In this document: positions 54,055-61,969 of the stretch, piece after piece
Layout: the number at the start of each line of letters is the position of its first letter
Position numbering within the stretch: position 1 is the first letter of the stretch
Origin: an uncultured Lachnospiraceae bacterium
GTDB lineage: Bacteria > Bacillota > Clostridia > Lachnospirales > Lachnospiraceae
DNA length: 64,000 bases
NCBI GenBank assembly: GCA_900315505.1
Contig: OMZG01000001.1
Span: 124,001-188,000 of the forward strand
Direction: 5' to 3'
The notes under the pieces: generated by a model
Database searches by the model: none
Seen by the model: the letters and a program-made list of their open reading frames with translations, nothing else
What the model was told of the DNA's origin: nothing
Position numbers and translations under genes: made by a program

Positions 54055-54987
54055 ATGTTAGATAAATTAGAAAGAAAGCTGGGAAAGTATGCCATACCGC
54101 GTCTGATGAACTGGTTCATCGCGGGATATGTGATCGGCTATATTCTGATGGCCATATCCGGTGCGACGAATTCAGGAATACTGAGCCTGATGACACTGGA
54201 GCCATATTATATTCTTCATGGACAGATCTGGAGGATCATCACCTGGGTCATGATCCCACCGGCACAGAATATCATATTTGCGATAATCATGATCATATTC
54301 TACTGGCAGCTCGGACGAGCCCTGGAACAGGTATGGGGCACGTTCCGCTTCAATGTGTATATGTTCGGTGGCATGATCATTACAGTTATAGCAGCCATCA
54401 TACTTTATCTCGTGGCATGGGCGGTCACCGGGAATCAGATGATCTCGCTCGGAAATTATTTTACAACGGATTATATCAATTTAAGCATATTCCTGGCATT
54501 TGCACTGACCTTCCCGGAGGAGAGAGTGCTGCTGTATTTCTTTATTCCGGTCAAGATGAAATGGATGGCATATCTGTATCTTATCTTTGTCGCAATCGAT
54601 GTGATACAGGCTATCGGAATGGGAATGGCAGGAATCCCGATCATAGTAGCAATCGCAGCATCACTCGTGAACTTCCTGATCTATTTTCTCCAGACAAAAG
54701 GATTCAGGGGCCCTCGTCAGTCCAGACGGCAACGGGACTTCAGAAGGAGATATAACGGAGGACAGCAGTGGAGCTACTGGCAGAATAATGACAGCAGCAG
54801 TGATAGCAATAGTCAGCCAAAGGATAGATATGTAAAGAGCAGGACGAGGCAGGCAAAGCACAAGTGCTGCATCTGCGGCCGCACGGAGCTCACCAACCCG
54901 GAACTCGATTTCAGGTATTGTACGAAGTGTAATGGCAATTACGAATATTGTTCTGATCATTTGTTCACTCACACACATGTTAAGTGA
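54055..54987 (+). CDS. Rhomboid-like pseudoprotease with C-terminal zinc ribbon
   Basis: 310 residues from ATG 54055, five bases after AAAGGA; the upstream TTG at 54034 lacks a site. Six hydrophobic segments (about 18-215). The rhomboid L1 mark W59-R60 is present (GQIWRIITW), but where the GxSG serine loop is expected the sequence reads GNYFTTDYINLSIFL; no GxSG is present, so it is probably inactive and nearer to derlins/iRhoms in design. A basic linker (QSRRQRDFRRRY) leads to a ribbon with CCIC and CTKC and a terminal CSDH and HTHVK. Function unknown. Confidence 0.7.
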   Translation: MLDKLERKLGKYAIPRLMNWFIAGYVIGYILMAISGATNSGILSLMTLEPYYILHGQIWRIITWVMIPPAQNIIFAIIMIIFYWQLGRALEQVWGTFRFNVYMFGGMIITVIAAIILYLVAWAVTGNQMISLGNYFTTDYINLSIFLAFALTFPEERVLLYFFIPVKMKWMAYLYLIFVAIDVIQAIGMGMAGIPIIVAIAASLVNFLIYFLQTKGFRGPRQSRRQRDFRRRYNGGQQWSYWQNNDSSSDSNSQPKDRYVKSRTRQAKHKCCICGRTELTNPELDFRYCTKCNGNYEYCSDHLFTHTHVK

Positions 54988-55044
54988 GTTGCATAGTGAG
55001 ATGCGATTACCTCATCTATCTGCACATATGAACGATAAGTAAGA

Positions 55045-55183
55045 GGGCATTGCATCACATGAGCCGCGAGTGGTAATAGCGTGACGCCGGCGCTTGGCGG
55101 CCGTCCTTTGGCCGCCTATGCGTCCGCTGCGTCTAAGCATTAGCGAGAGCGTGCCACGAGCGACTCAGTGTGATGAGATGCCC
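55045..55183 (+). repeat. Structured leader element, copy B
   Basis: Closed by GGGCAT/ATGCCC and CATCACATGAG against CTCAGTGTGATG (55045-55063 with 55164-55183). Inside are GGCGGCC/GGCCGCC (55097-55115) and the 24-base block shared with copy A (55128-55151). It has about 45 extra bases relative to copy A. A short T-run follows (55187-55191), directly before the glnS ribosome binding site. Confidence 0.55.
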
Positions 55184-55201
55184 GACTTTTTGGAGGATAA
55201 A

Positions 55202-56863
55202 ATGGAAGAAAAATCAAAAAATTTCATTGAGGAAGAAATCGACAAGGACTTGGCCAGCGGCCGCTACGACCACGTAGTGACGCGATTCCCGCCGGAACCG
55301 AATGGCTTCCTGCATATAGGCCATGCGAAGAGCATACTCTTGAACTACGGACTTGCCCAGGAGTACCACGGCGAGTTCCACATGAGATTTGACGACACGA
55401 ATCCAACTAAGGAGAAGTCGGAGTTCGTAGATGCCATCCAGGAGGATATCAAGTGGCTTGGTGCGAAGTGGGAGAAGACAATGTATGCGTCAGACTACTT
55501 TGACCAGATGTATGACTATGCAGTGAAGCTCATTAAGAAGGGCAAGGCATACGCATCAGATCTCACGGCAGATCAGATTCGTGAATACAGAGGCACACTT
55601 ACAGAGCCGGGAAAGAAGGACCCGAATTCCGACCGTCCTGTCGAGGAATCACTTCAGATATTCGAGGATATGAAGGCGGGAAAGTACGCCGATGGTGAAA
55701 TGGTCATCCGCGCAAGGATAGATATGTCATCTCCGAATATCAATATGAGAGATCCGATCATCTACCGTGTCGCGCACATGACGCATCAGAGGCAGGGAGA
55801 CAAATGGTGCATTTACCCGATGTACGATTTCGCGCACCCGATAGAGGATGCAATCGAGGGAATTACACATTCAATCTGTACGCTTGAGTTCGAGGATCAC
55901 AGACCGCTCTATGAATGGGTGGTAAATGAGTGCGGGTTCCCGAATCCACCGAGACAGATAGAGTTCGCCAAGCTGTATCTGAAGAACGTCGTGACAGGCA
56001 AGAGATATATCAAGAAGCTCGTTGAGGACGGAATCGTAGATGGCTGGGACGACCCGAGACTTGTGTCTATAGCAGGACTCCGCAGAAGAGGATACACGCC
56101 TGAATCGATCAGGAACTTCGTGGAGATGAGCGGCATCAGCAAGGCCAATTCCATAGCAGAATATCCGGCACTCGAATACTGCATCAGGGAGGATCTGAAG
56201 AAAAAGGTTCCCCGTGTCATGGCAGTCCTTGATCCGGTGGAGCTTGTTATCGATAATTACCCTGAGGACAGGACAGAGGAACTCACGGTTACGAATAATG
56301 TGGAGAATGAATCACTTGGCGAGAGACAGGTGACCTTTTCAAGACATCTGTATATCGAGAGAAGCGACTTCATGGAGGTGCCTGTGAAGAAGTATTTCCG
56401 CATGTTCCCGGGCAATGAGGTGCGACTCATGAATGCGTATTTCGTCACCTGTACAGGGGTCGACAAAGACGAAAATGGTGATATAATAAGAATACATGCG
56501 ACCTACGACCCGGCTACAAAGGGCGGAGATTCACCGGATGGCAGGAAGGTAAAGGGTACCATCCACTGGGTCGATGCAGGAAGTGCATTCAGGGCCACGG
56601 TAAGGCTTTACGAGAATATAGTTGACGAGGAGAAGGGCGTCTACAATGAAGAGGACGGCAGTCTCAATGTCAACCCGAATTCCCTTACAGTAAAGGAAGC
56701 ATATATCGAGAAGTCGGTAAAGGATGCGAAGGCCTACGACAGCTTCCAGTTCGTAAGAAACGGATTCTTTACTGTAGACTGTAAGGATTCGAAGGAAGGT
56801 GAGCCGGTATTCAACAGGATAGTATCGCTCAAGAGCTCGTTCAAATTACCGGTCCAGAAATGA
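55202..56863 (+). CDS. glnS: Glutaminyl-tRNA synthetase
   Basis: 553 residues from ATG 55202, six bases after GGAGG. The open frame continues 36 codons upstream, but that part runs through the structured element and is not family-like. Class I signature [16 protein letters not shown] near 30-45; [21 protein letters not shown] near 282-302; [12 protein letters not shown] near 325; anticodon-binding barrels with [12 protein letters not shown] near 443-454. The KMSKS-like loop reads [12 protein letters not shown] in place of the VMSKRKL found in E. coli. Many Firmicutes lack this enzyme and amidate Glu-tRNA(Gln). Confidence 0.95.
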   Translation: MEEKSKNFIEEEIDKDLASGRYDHVVTRFPPEPNGFLHIGHAKSILLNYGLAQEYHGEFHMRFDDTNPTKEKSEFVDAIQEDIKWLGAKWEKTMYASDYFDQMYDYAVKLIKKGKAYASDLTADQIREYRGTLTEPGKKDPNSDRPVEESLQIFEDMKAGKYADGEMVIRARIDMSSPNINMRDPIIYRVAHMTHQRQGDKWCIYPMYDFAHPIEDAIEGITHSICTLEFEDHRPLYEWVVNECGFPNPPRQIEFAKLYLKNVVTGKRYIKKLVEDGIVDGWDDPRLVSIAGLRRRGYTPESIRNFVEMSGISKANSIAEYPALEYCIREDLKKKVPRVMAVLDPVELVIDNYPEDRTEELTVTNNVENESLGERQVTFSRHLYIERSDFMEVPVKKYFRMFPGNEVRLMNAYFVTCTGVDKDENGDIIRIHATYDPATKGGDSPDGRKVKGTIHWVDAGSAFRATVRLYENIVDEEKGVYNEEDGSLNVNPNSLTVKEAYIEKSVKDAKAYDSFQFVRNGFFTVDCKDSKEGEPVFNRIVSLKSSFKLPVQK

Positions 56864-56880
56864 TCAGGAGGGATTTATAA

Positions 56881-57723
56881 ATGAATCTGTTATCAGGATT
56901 GGAAAAGTTCGGCATCAAATCTGACGGAGACCTGGATATTACGAAGAGTCCGAATCAGAAAAATGCCCAGGGTCAGGAAGTAAAGAAGGTCGCACTCGAG
57001 GATCTGCAGGAGAAGGATCTGGTGCTTCAGAAGTCAGCACAGTGCCCTATCTGCGATCATAAGTTTAAATATCTGGCAGTCAAGAGCGGAAAGGTAAAGC
57101 GCGAGGGAACAGATGCTGATACCCGTCCGCACTATCATAATATAGATACACTGAAGTACGACGCGATTGTCTGTCCGCACTGCGGATATGCAGCAATGAC
57201 GAAGTATTTCGAGCATATATCGGGTACACAGATGAAGTGGATTAAGGAAGCGGTCTGCAATAATTTTACACCGCTTTCAGATGATGTGCCGGAGACGTAT
57301 TCAGCAGATGAGGCTGTAGACAGATACAAGCTGGCACTTGTGTCGGCAATGGCAAAGCACGCCCGTACCTCAGAGAAGGCCAGGATCTGTCTGAATATAG
57401 CATGGATCAGGCGTGACCAGATAAAGGAAATACCTGATCATACACCAGAGCAGCTGAAGAAGAGACAGGCACTTATAGAAGAGTACGAGGGCTTCTACAA
57501 GCAGGCCTATGAGGGATATAATCAGGCATACAGCACAGAGACCGGCCTGAATTCAGTAGCGATCGAGTACATCCTTGCGAATATGGCAATCCATTTCAAG
57601 GATTATGGTACTGCGAGCAAGCTGATCTCGCAGCTTCTCGGCAATCCGAATACGAATCCGAGAGTCAAGGACCGCTGTCTGGAGCTGAAGGAAAAGGTAG
57701 TAGCAGCGACAAGTAAGAGTTAA
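56881..57723 (+). CDS. DUF2225 protein
   Basis: 280 residues. Two CxxC pairs, CPICDHKF near 54 and CPHCGYA near 99, probably bind zinc. The C-terminal half is helical with TPR-like segments (about 140-275). ATG after AGGAGGG, 17 bases after glnS, so likely co-transcribed. The family has no assigned function. Confidence 0.9.
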   Translation: MNLLSGLEKFGIKSDGDLDITKSPNQKNAQGQEVKKVALEDLQEKDLVLQKSAQCPICDHKFKYLAVKSGKVKREGTDADTRPHYHNIDTLKYDAIVCPHCGYAAMTKYFEHISGTQMKWIKEAVCNNFTPLSDDVPETYSADEAVDRYKLALVSAMAKHARTSEKARICLNIAWIRRDQIKEIPDHTPEQLKKRQALIEEYEGFYKQAYEGYNQAYSTETGLNSVAIEYILANMAIHFKDYGTASKLISQLLGNPNTNPRVKDRCLELKEKVVAATSKS

Positions 57724-57795
57724 AAGTTGTGAGTTATGAGTTAAAAGTTATTAGTTACAGGAAATTTTAGCTTAAACTTTTAACTTTAAACTGAT
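57722..57795. repeat. AGTT-family inverted repeat, copy 4
   Basis: Left AAAGTTGTGAGTTATGAGTT, AAAAGTTATTAGTTA; right TTAAACTTTTAACTTTAAACT. Begins at the stop codon of the DUF2225 gene and ends just before the asd ribosome binding site. Confidence 0.6.
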
Positions 57796-57816
57796 ATACA
57801 GAAAGGACAAAGAAAA

Positions 57817-58902
57817 ATGAGTGACAAGCTGAAAGTTGGTATCCTCGGTGGTACAGGAATGGTCGGACAGCGTTTTATCGCTATCCTGGAGAATCATCCG
57901 TGGTTTGAGGTGAAGGAGATCGCAGCATCTCCCAGAAGCGCCGGCAAGACGTATGAGGAGTGCGTTAAGGACCGATGGAAGATGGATACCCCTATACCAG
58001 AGGCTGTAAAGAATATCGTAGTAAAGAATGTCAATGAGGTAGAAGAAGTTTCAAAGGATGTAGACTTCTGTTTCTCAGCAGTTGACATGAAGAAGGATGA
58101 GATCAGGGCAATCGAGGAAGCATATGCCAGGACCGAGACCCCTGTAGTATCAAATAACTCAGCTCACCGCTGGACACCGGATGTACCTATGGTAGTGCCT
58201 GAGATCAATCCTGAGCACTTCGAGGTCATCAAATACCAGAAGGAGAGACTCGGTACGAAGCGTGGCTTCATTGCCGTAAAGCCGAACTGCTCCATCCAGT
58301 CATACGCACCTGTACTTACCTCATGGATGAAGTTCCATCCGACAGAGGCCATCGTATCTACATACCAGGCTATATCAGGAGCAGGCAAGACTTTCAGGGA
58401 CTGGCCGGAGATGGAGGGCAATATCATTCCGTTCATCAGCGGTGAGGAAGAGAAGTCAGAGAAGGAGCCTCTCCGTCTGTGGGGCAAGGTCGAGAACGGA
58501 CAGATCGTTCCATCTGATTGTATGAAGATCACCTCACAGTGTATAAGAGTCCCGATCCTTTATGGACATACGGCTACGGTATTCGTGAATTTTGCAGACA
58601 ATCCTACGAAGCAGGAGCTCATCGATGCGATGACATCCTTCTCAGGACTTCCACAGGAGCTGAAGCTCCCGAGCGCACCGAAGCAGTTCATCCGCTACAT
58701 GGAAGAGGATGACAGACCACAGGTAAAGCTTGATGTAAATTACGAGAACGGCATGGGCATCACTATCGGCCGTCTCCGTGAGGACTCTATCTTCGACTGG
58801 AAGTTCGTAGGTCTCTCACACAATACAATGCGTGGCGCAGCAGGCGGCGCAGTTCTCTGTGCAGAGCTTCTGAAGGCGCAGGGATATATTGAGAAAAAAT
58901 AA
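57817..58902 (+). CDS. asd: Aspartate-semialdehyde dehydrogenase
   Basis: Reduces aspartyl phosphate to the semialdehyde for Lys, Thr, Met and diaminopimelate. 361 residues. NADP-binding GILGGTGMVGQRF at 8-20; active-site Cys158 in KPNCSIQ; YQAISGAGKTFRDWP near 185-199; His in MRGAAGGAVLCAE region near 340. The sequence is of the archaeal/fungal type (SNNSAHRW, VVPEINPEHFEVIKYQ), which also occurs in Clostridia. Confidence 0.96.
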   Translation: MSDKLKVGILGGTGMVGQRFIAILENHPWFEVKEIAASPRSAGKTYEECVKDRWKMDTPIPEAVKNIVVKNVNEVEEVSKDVDFCFSAVDMKKDEIRAIEEAYARTETPVVSNNSAHRWTPDVPMVVPEINPEHFEVIKYQKERLGTKRGFIAVKPNCSIQSYAPVLTSWMKFHPTEAIVSTYQAISGAGKTFRDWPEMEGNIIPFISGEEEKSEKEPLRLWGKVENGQIVPSDCMKITSQCIRVPILYGHTATVFVNFADNPTKQELIDAMTSFSGLPQELKLPSAPKQFIRYMEEDDRPQVKLDVNYENGMGITIGRLREDSIFDWKFVGLSHNTMRGAAGGAVLCAELLKAQGYIEKK

Positions 58903-58906
58903 TAGC

Positions 58907-58961
58907 CCTGAGTCCTGAGTTCAAAGCTAAGAACTTAGAACCTGGGACTAAGAACTAAAAA
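58907..58961. repeat. AGTT-family inverted repeat, copy 5
   Basis: GAGTCCTGAGTTCAAAGCTAAG, then AACTTAGAACCTGGGACTAAG. Shares CTTAGAACCTGG with copy 1 (27893-27904). Between asd and topB. Confidence 0.55.
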
Positions 58962-58971
58962 CGGAGGATGT

Positions 58972-61077
58972 ATGGGAAAAAACTTATTTATAGCAGAGAA
59001 GCCTATGGTGGCCAGAGCCTTTGCAGCAGTCTTCAATGACAATCTGCAGAGCTATGATGGCTTCCAGGAGGGAAACAGCATAATCGTGACATGGTGCGTC
59101 GGGCATCTTGTCACGATGAGCTACCCCGAGGTCTATGACGAGAAGTACAAGAAATGGTCATTTGATACACTTCCATTTATCCCGGAAGAATTCAGGTATG
59201 AGGTCATACCAGGCGTGAAGAAGCAGTATGATATTGTTGCGAGGCTTTTAAACCGTGATGATGTCGACCGTATCTATGTCTGCACCGATTCAGGACGTGA
59301 GGGAGAATACATCTACCGTCTCGTGAGGAATCAGGCTGGTGTCCATGACAAGGACGAGCGCCGTGTATGGATCGATTCCCAGACAGATGAGGAGATAAAG
59401 CGAGGCATAAGAGAGGCGAAGCCGGAGAGCGATTATGACACCCTGTCTGATGCTGCCTACCTTCGTGCGAAGGAGGATTATCTGATGGGAATTAATTTTT
59501 CCAGGCTCCTGACGCTTAAGTACGGGAATCAGATGGCTCATTTTCTAAATACGAGATATCAGGTGATCGCTGTCGGACGTGTTATGACCTGTGTGCTTGG
59601 CATGGTCGTGAAACGTGAGATAGAGATCAGGCAGTTTGTGAAGACCCCCTTCTACAGGCTCTTAGCCTATACCGGCAAGGACGATAAGGACGGCCTCACC
59701 TTCGAATGGAGGAGTCACAAGGAATCGAAGTATTTCAATTCACCACTTCTCTACAAGGAGAATGGTTTCAAAGAGAGAAAAGATGCCTTTGAACTCTCAC
59801 AGGGCCTGACAGGCAAGGATTCGCTCAAGGATCAGGATAAGGCAGATTCAGATCTGGAACTCACGGTCATTTCGGTTCAGAAGAAGGATGAAAAAAAGAA
59901 TCCGCCACTTCTCTACAATCTTGCAGAAATCCAGAATGACGCATCTAAATTTTTCAAAATATCTCCCGACCAGACTCTGAATATCATCCAGTCCCTGTAC
60001 GAAAAGAAGCTTGTGACATATCCGCGTACAGATGCGCGTGTGCTCTCATCTGCCATAGCTAAGGAAATAGATAAAAACATCCGTGGACTACAGACACTCC
60101 CGATCTTCAAGCCATTCTGTGACGAGATTCTGACCAGCGGCACATATAAGAATATCGGGAATACCAGATATACGGATGATAAGAAGATTACCGACCACTA
60201 TGCTATCATTCCTACCGGGCAGGGGCTTTCGGCGCTGAAGGGACTGAATCCTACGGAGCAGAGAGTCTATGAGACGATAGCGAGAAGGTTTCTTGCCATA
60301 TTTTTCCCGCAGGCGGTGTATAAGAAGACGGCAGTGGAGGCGGTATCTGAGGTGAGAGGAGATAGGGGTCAGGGGATAGGAGTTAGTGATGCAGAGGCGA
60401 CGAAGTATCAGGAACACTTCTACGCAAACGACAAGTATCTGGCAAAAGAAGGATACTTAAAAGTAATGAAGTATTCTTTTTTCAAGGATAAAAAGGATGA
60501 TTCCACGTCAGAGAATGAATTCCTGGCAAATATAAAGAAGGGTGACAGTTTACAGATTCATTCTCTTGAAATCAAGGAAGGTGAGACTTCTCCACCGAAG
60601 CGTTACACCTCAGGCTCAATGATACTTGCGATGGAAAATGCCGGTTCCCTGATCGAGGACGACGAGCTTCGTGAGCAGATCAGGTCGAACGGAATCGGAA
60701 CCTCAGCAACCCGTGCAGGTATCCTTGAGAAGCTGGTGAAGAACAGGTACCTCTCGCTAAATAAGAAGACCCAGGTCATCACCCCTACACTGACAGGTGA
60801 GATGATCTACTATGTAGTAGGGTATTCTATCCGTCCGATGCTCAATCCCACCCTCACAGCCAGCTGGGAGAAGGGGCTCTCGGAGGTGGCAGACGGCGAG
60901 ATTCATGAAGAGGAGTACATGAAGAAGCTTGATGACTTCATTGTGAGGTACACGGATCAGGTGAAGCACGAGAACAATTCAGCCGTGATATCGAAGTGCT
61001 TCGAATATGCCTCCAAGTATTATAAGAAGGGCTCGTATGGCGGAGTAGCAAAGGAAAAGAAAGCGAAAAGGAAATAA
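58972..61077 (+). CDS. topB: DNA topoisomerase III
   Basis: Type IA topoisomerase. 701 residues. Toprim at 1-140 (LFIAEKPMVARAFA; CTDSGREGEYI near 103-113), catalytic Tyr350 in TYPRTDARVLSS, TSATRAGILEKLVKNRY near 579-595. No C-terminal zinc fingers; the chain ends in a short basic tail. ATG after GGAGG. Likely decatenation or recombination intermediate resolution. Confidence 0.95.
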   Translation: MGKNLFIAEKPMVARAFAAVFNDNLQSYDGFQEGNSIIVTWCVGHLVTMSYPEVYDEKYKKWSFDTLPFIPEEFRYEVIPGVKKQYDIVARLLNRDDVDRIYVCTDSGREGEYIYRLVRNQAGVHDKDERRVWIDSQTDEEIKRGIREAKPESDYDTLSDAAYLRAKEDYLMGINFSRLLTLKYGNQMAHFLNTRYQVIAVGRVMTCVLGMVVKREIEIRQFVKTPFYRLLAYTGKDDKDGLTFEWRSHKESKYFNSPLLYKENGFKERKDAFELSQGLTGKDSLKDQDKADSDLELTVISVQKKDEKKNPPLLYNLAEIQNDASKFFKISPDQTLNIIQSLYEKKLVTYPRTDARVLSSAIAKEIDKNIRGLQTLPIFKPFCDEILTSGTYKNIGNTRYTDDKKITDHYAIIPTGQGLSALKGLNPTEQRVYETIARRFLAIFFPQAVYKKTAVEAVSEVRGDRGQGIGVSDAEATKYQEHFYANDKYLAKEGYLKVMKYSFFKDKKDDSTSENEFLANIKKGDSLQIHSLEIKEGETSPPKRYTSGSMILAMENAGSLIEDDELREQIRSNGIGTSATRAGILEKLVKNRYLSLNKKTQVITPTLTGEMIYYVVGYSIRPMLNPTLTASWEKGLSEVADGEIHEEEYMKKLDDFIVRYTDQVKHENNSAVISKCFEYASKYYKKGSYGGVAKEKKAKRK

Positions 61078-61096
61078 ATTTTTCTAAGGAGAAAAT

Positions 61097-61852
61097 ATGC
61101 TTCGCGTTACATTCATTCACCACAGTTCATTCGTGGTTGAGACAGATACAAGGCAGCTGGTGTTTGATTATTTTCCGGCCTGCACATACAATGACGTGAC
61201 CTTTCACGGTAAGGAGCCGGTGTTCTCAGCAGAGAAGCCGGTTTATGTATTTGCATCGCATTCGCACAAGGATCATTTCTCACTCGATGTGCTGAGGTGG
61301 GCAGAGAACCGGGATGATGTGCACTATATTTTTTCAAAGGATATCAGACTCGGAAAGAATTATCTGATCAGAAACGGATATGATCCGGAGATCCGTAAGC
61401 AGATAAAATTCGTAAGTCCGGCGAGCGAATATGAGATCGATGATATGAAGGTGAAAACGCTTCTGAGTACTGATGTGGGAGTGGCCTTTGTCGTGGAGAC
61501 TGATGGCCTCAGGATCTACCATGCCGGAGATCTGTCGATGTGGAATGTCGATGAGGAGGGCAACCCTATGTATTCGGACATATACGGCGGAGGCTATAAG
61601 AAGCAGATCAAGCGTCTTGAGCATAAGCATATAGATGTCGGATTCGTGGTGCTTGACCCGCGGATGGGAGACGGCGCCTATGCCGGTATAGATTATTTCG
61701 TCGAGAATGTCGACTGTGACCTCGTATTCCCGATGCACTGCTGGGAGGACTACTCAGTAATACAGCACTTCAAGCGTCGCCCGCAGATGGCACGGTTTAA
61801 GGATAAGATAGTGGATATCGACCGGGACAATATCATTTTTAATGTAGAATAA
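61097..61852 (+). CDS. MBL-fold metallo-hydrolase
   Basis: 251 residues. RVTFIHHSSFVVETDTRQLVFDYF at the start and the metal motif FASHSHKDHFS near 52-62 (HxHxDH), AGDLSMWN near 150, MHCWEDY near 213. The group is UlaG-like; the substrate is unknown. ATG after AAGGAG, 19 bases after topB. Confidence 0.88.
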   Translation: MLRVTFIHHSSFVVETDTRQLVFDYFPACTYNDVTFHGKEPVFSAEKPVYVFASHSHKDHFSLDVLRWAENRDDVHYIFSKDIRLGKNYLIRNGYDPEIRKQIKFVSPASEYEIDDMKVKTLLSTDVGVAFVVETDGLRIYHAGDLSMWNVDEEGNPMYSDIYGGGYKKQIKRLEHKHIDVGFVVLDPRMGDGAYAGIDYFVENVDCDLVFPMHCWEDYSVIQHFKRRPQMARFKDKIVDIDRDNIIFNVE

Positions 61853-61874
61853 TCCTATGCACGTCTGACATTTT

Positions 61875-61904
61875 TTGACATATGTATCGTTTTAAGTGTA
61901 TAAT
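61875..61904 (+). promoter_or_regulatory. Promoter of alaS
   Basis: TTGACA at 61875-61880, 18 bases, TATAAT at 61899-61904. The leader of about 60 bases contains a small hairpin (GGGATGAC/GTCATTCCC, 61925-61946) and no T-box motif. Confidence 0.78.
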
Positions 61905-61969
61905 ATCTGATTGGAAATAAAGAGGGGATGACGTGCCGTCATTCCCAAAAGTTAAGGAGAAATAATACC

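Noticed and set aside
55094-55201. 36-codon N-terminal extension of glnS
   Set aside because: It runs through the structured leader element, has no family similarity, and a GGAGG site precedes the ATG at 55202.
54988-55201. T-box riboswitch before glnS
   Set aside because: The conserved T-box bulge AGGGTGGNACCGCG and a specifier loop are not present; the same element type also precedes a non-tRNA gene.
27873-58961. CRISPR array suggested by repeated AGTTATGAG words
   Set aside because: The words are 7-12 bases, not separated by uniform spacers, are scattered over five loci, and no cas gene is present.
61905-61969. T-box or riboswitch before alaS
   Set aside because: The leader is about 60 bases and holds only one small hairpin.
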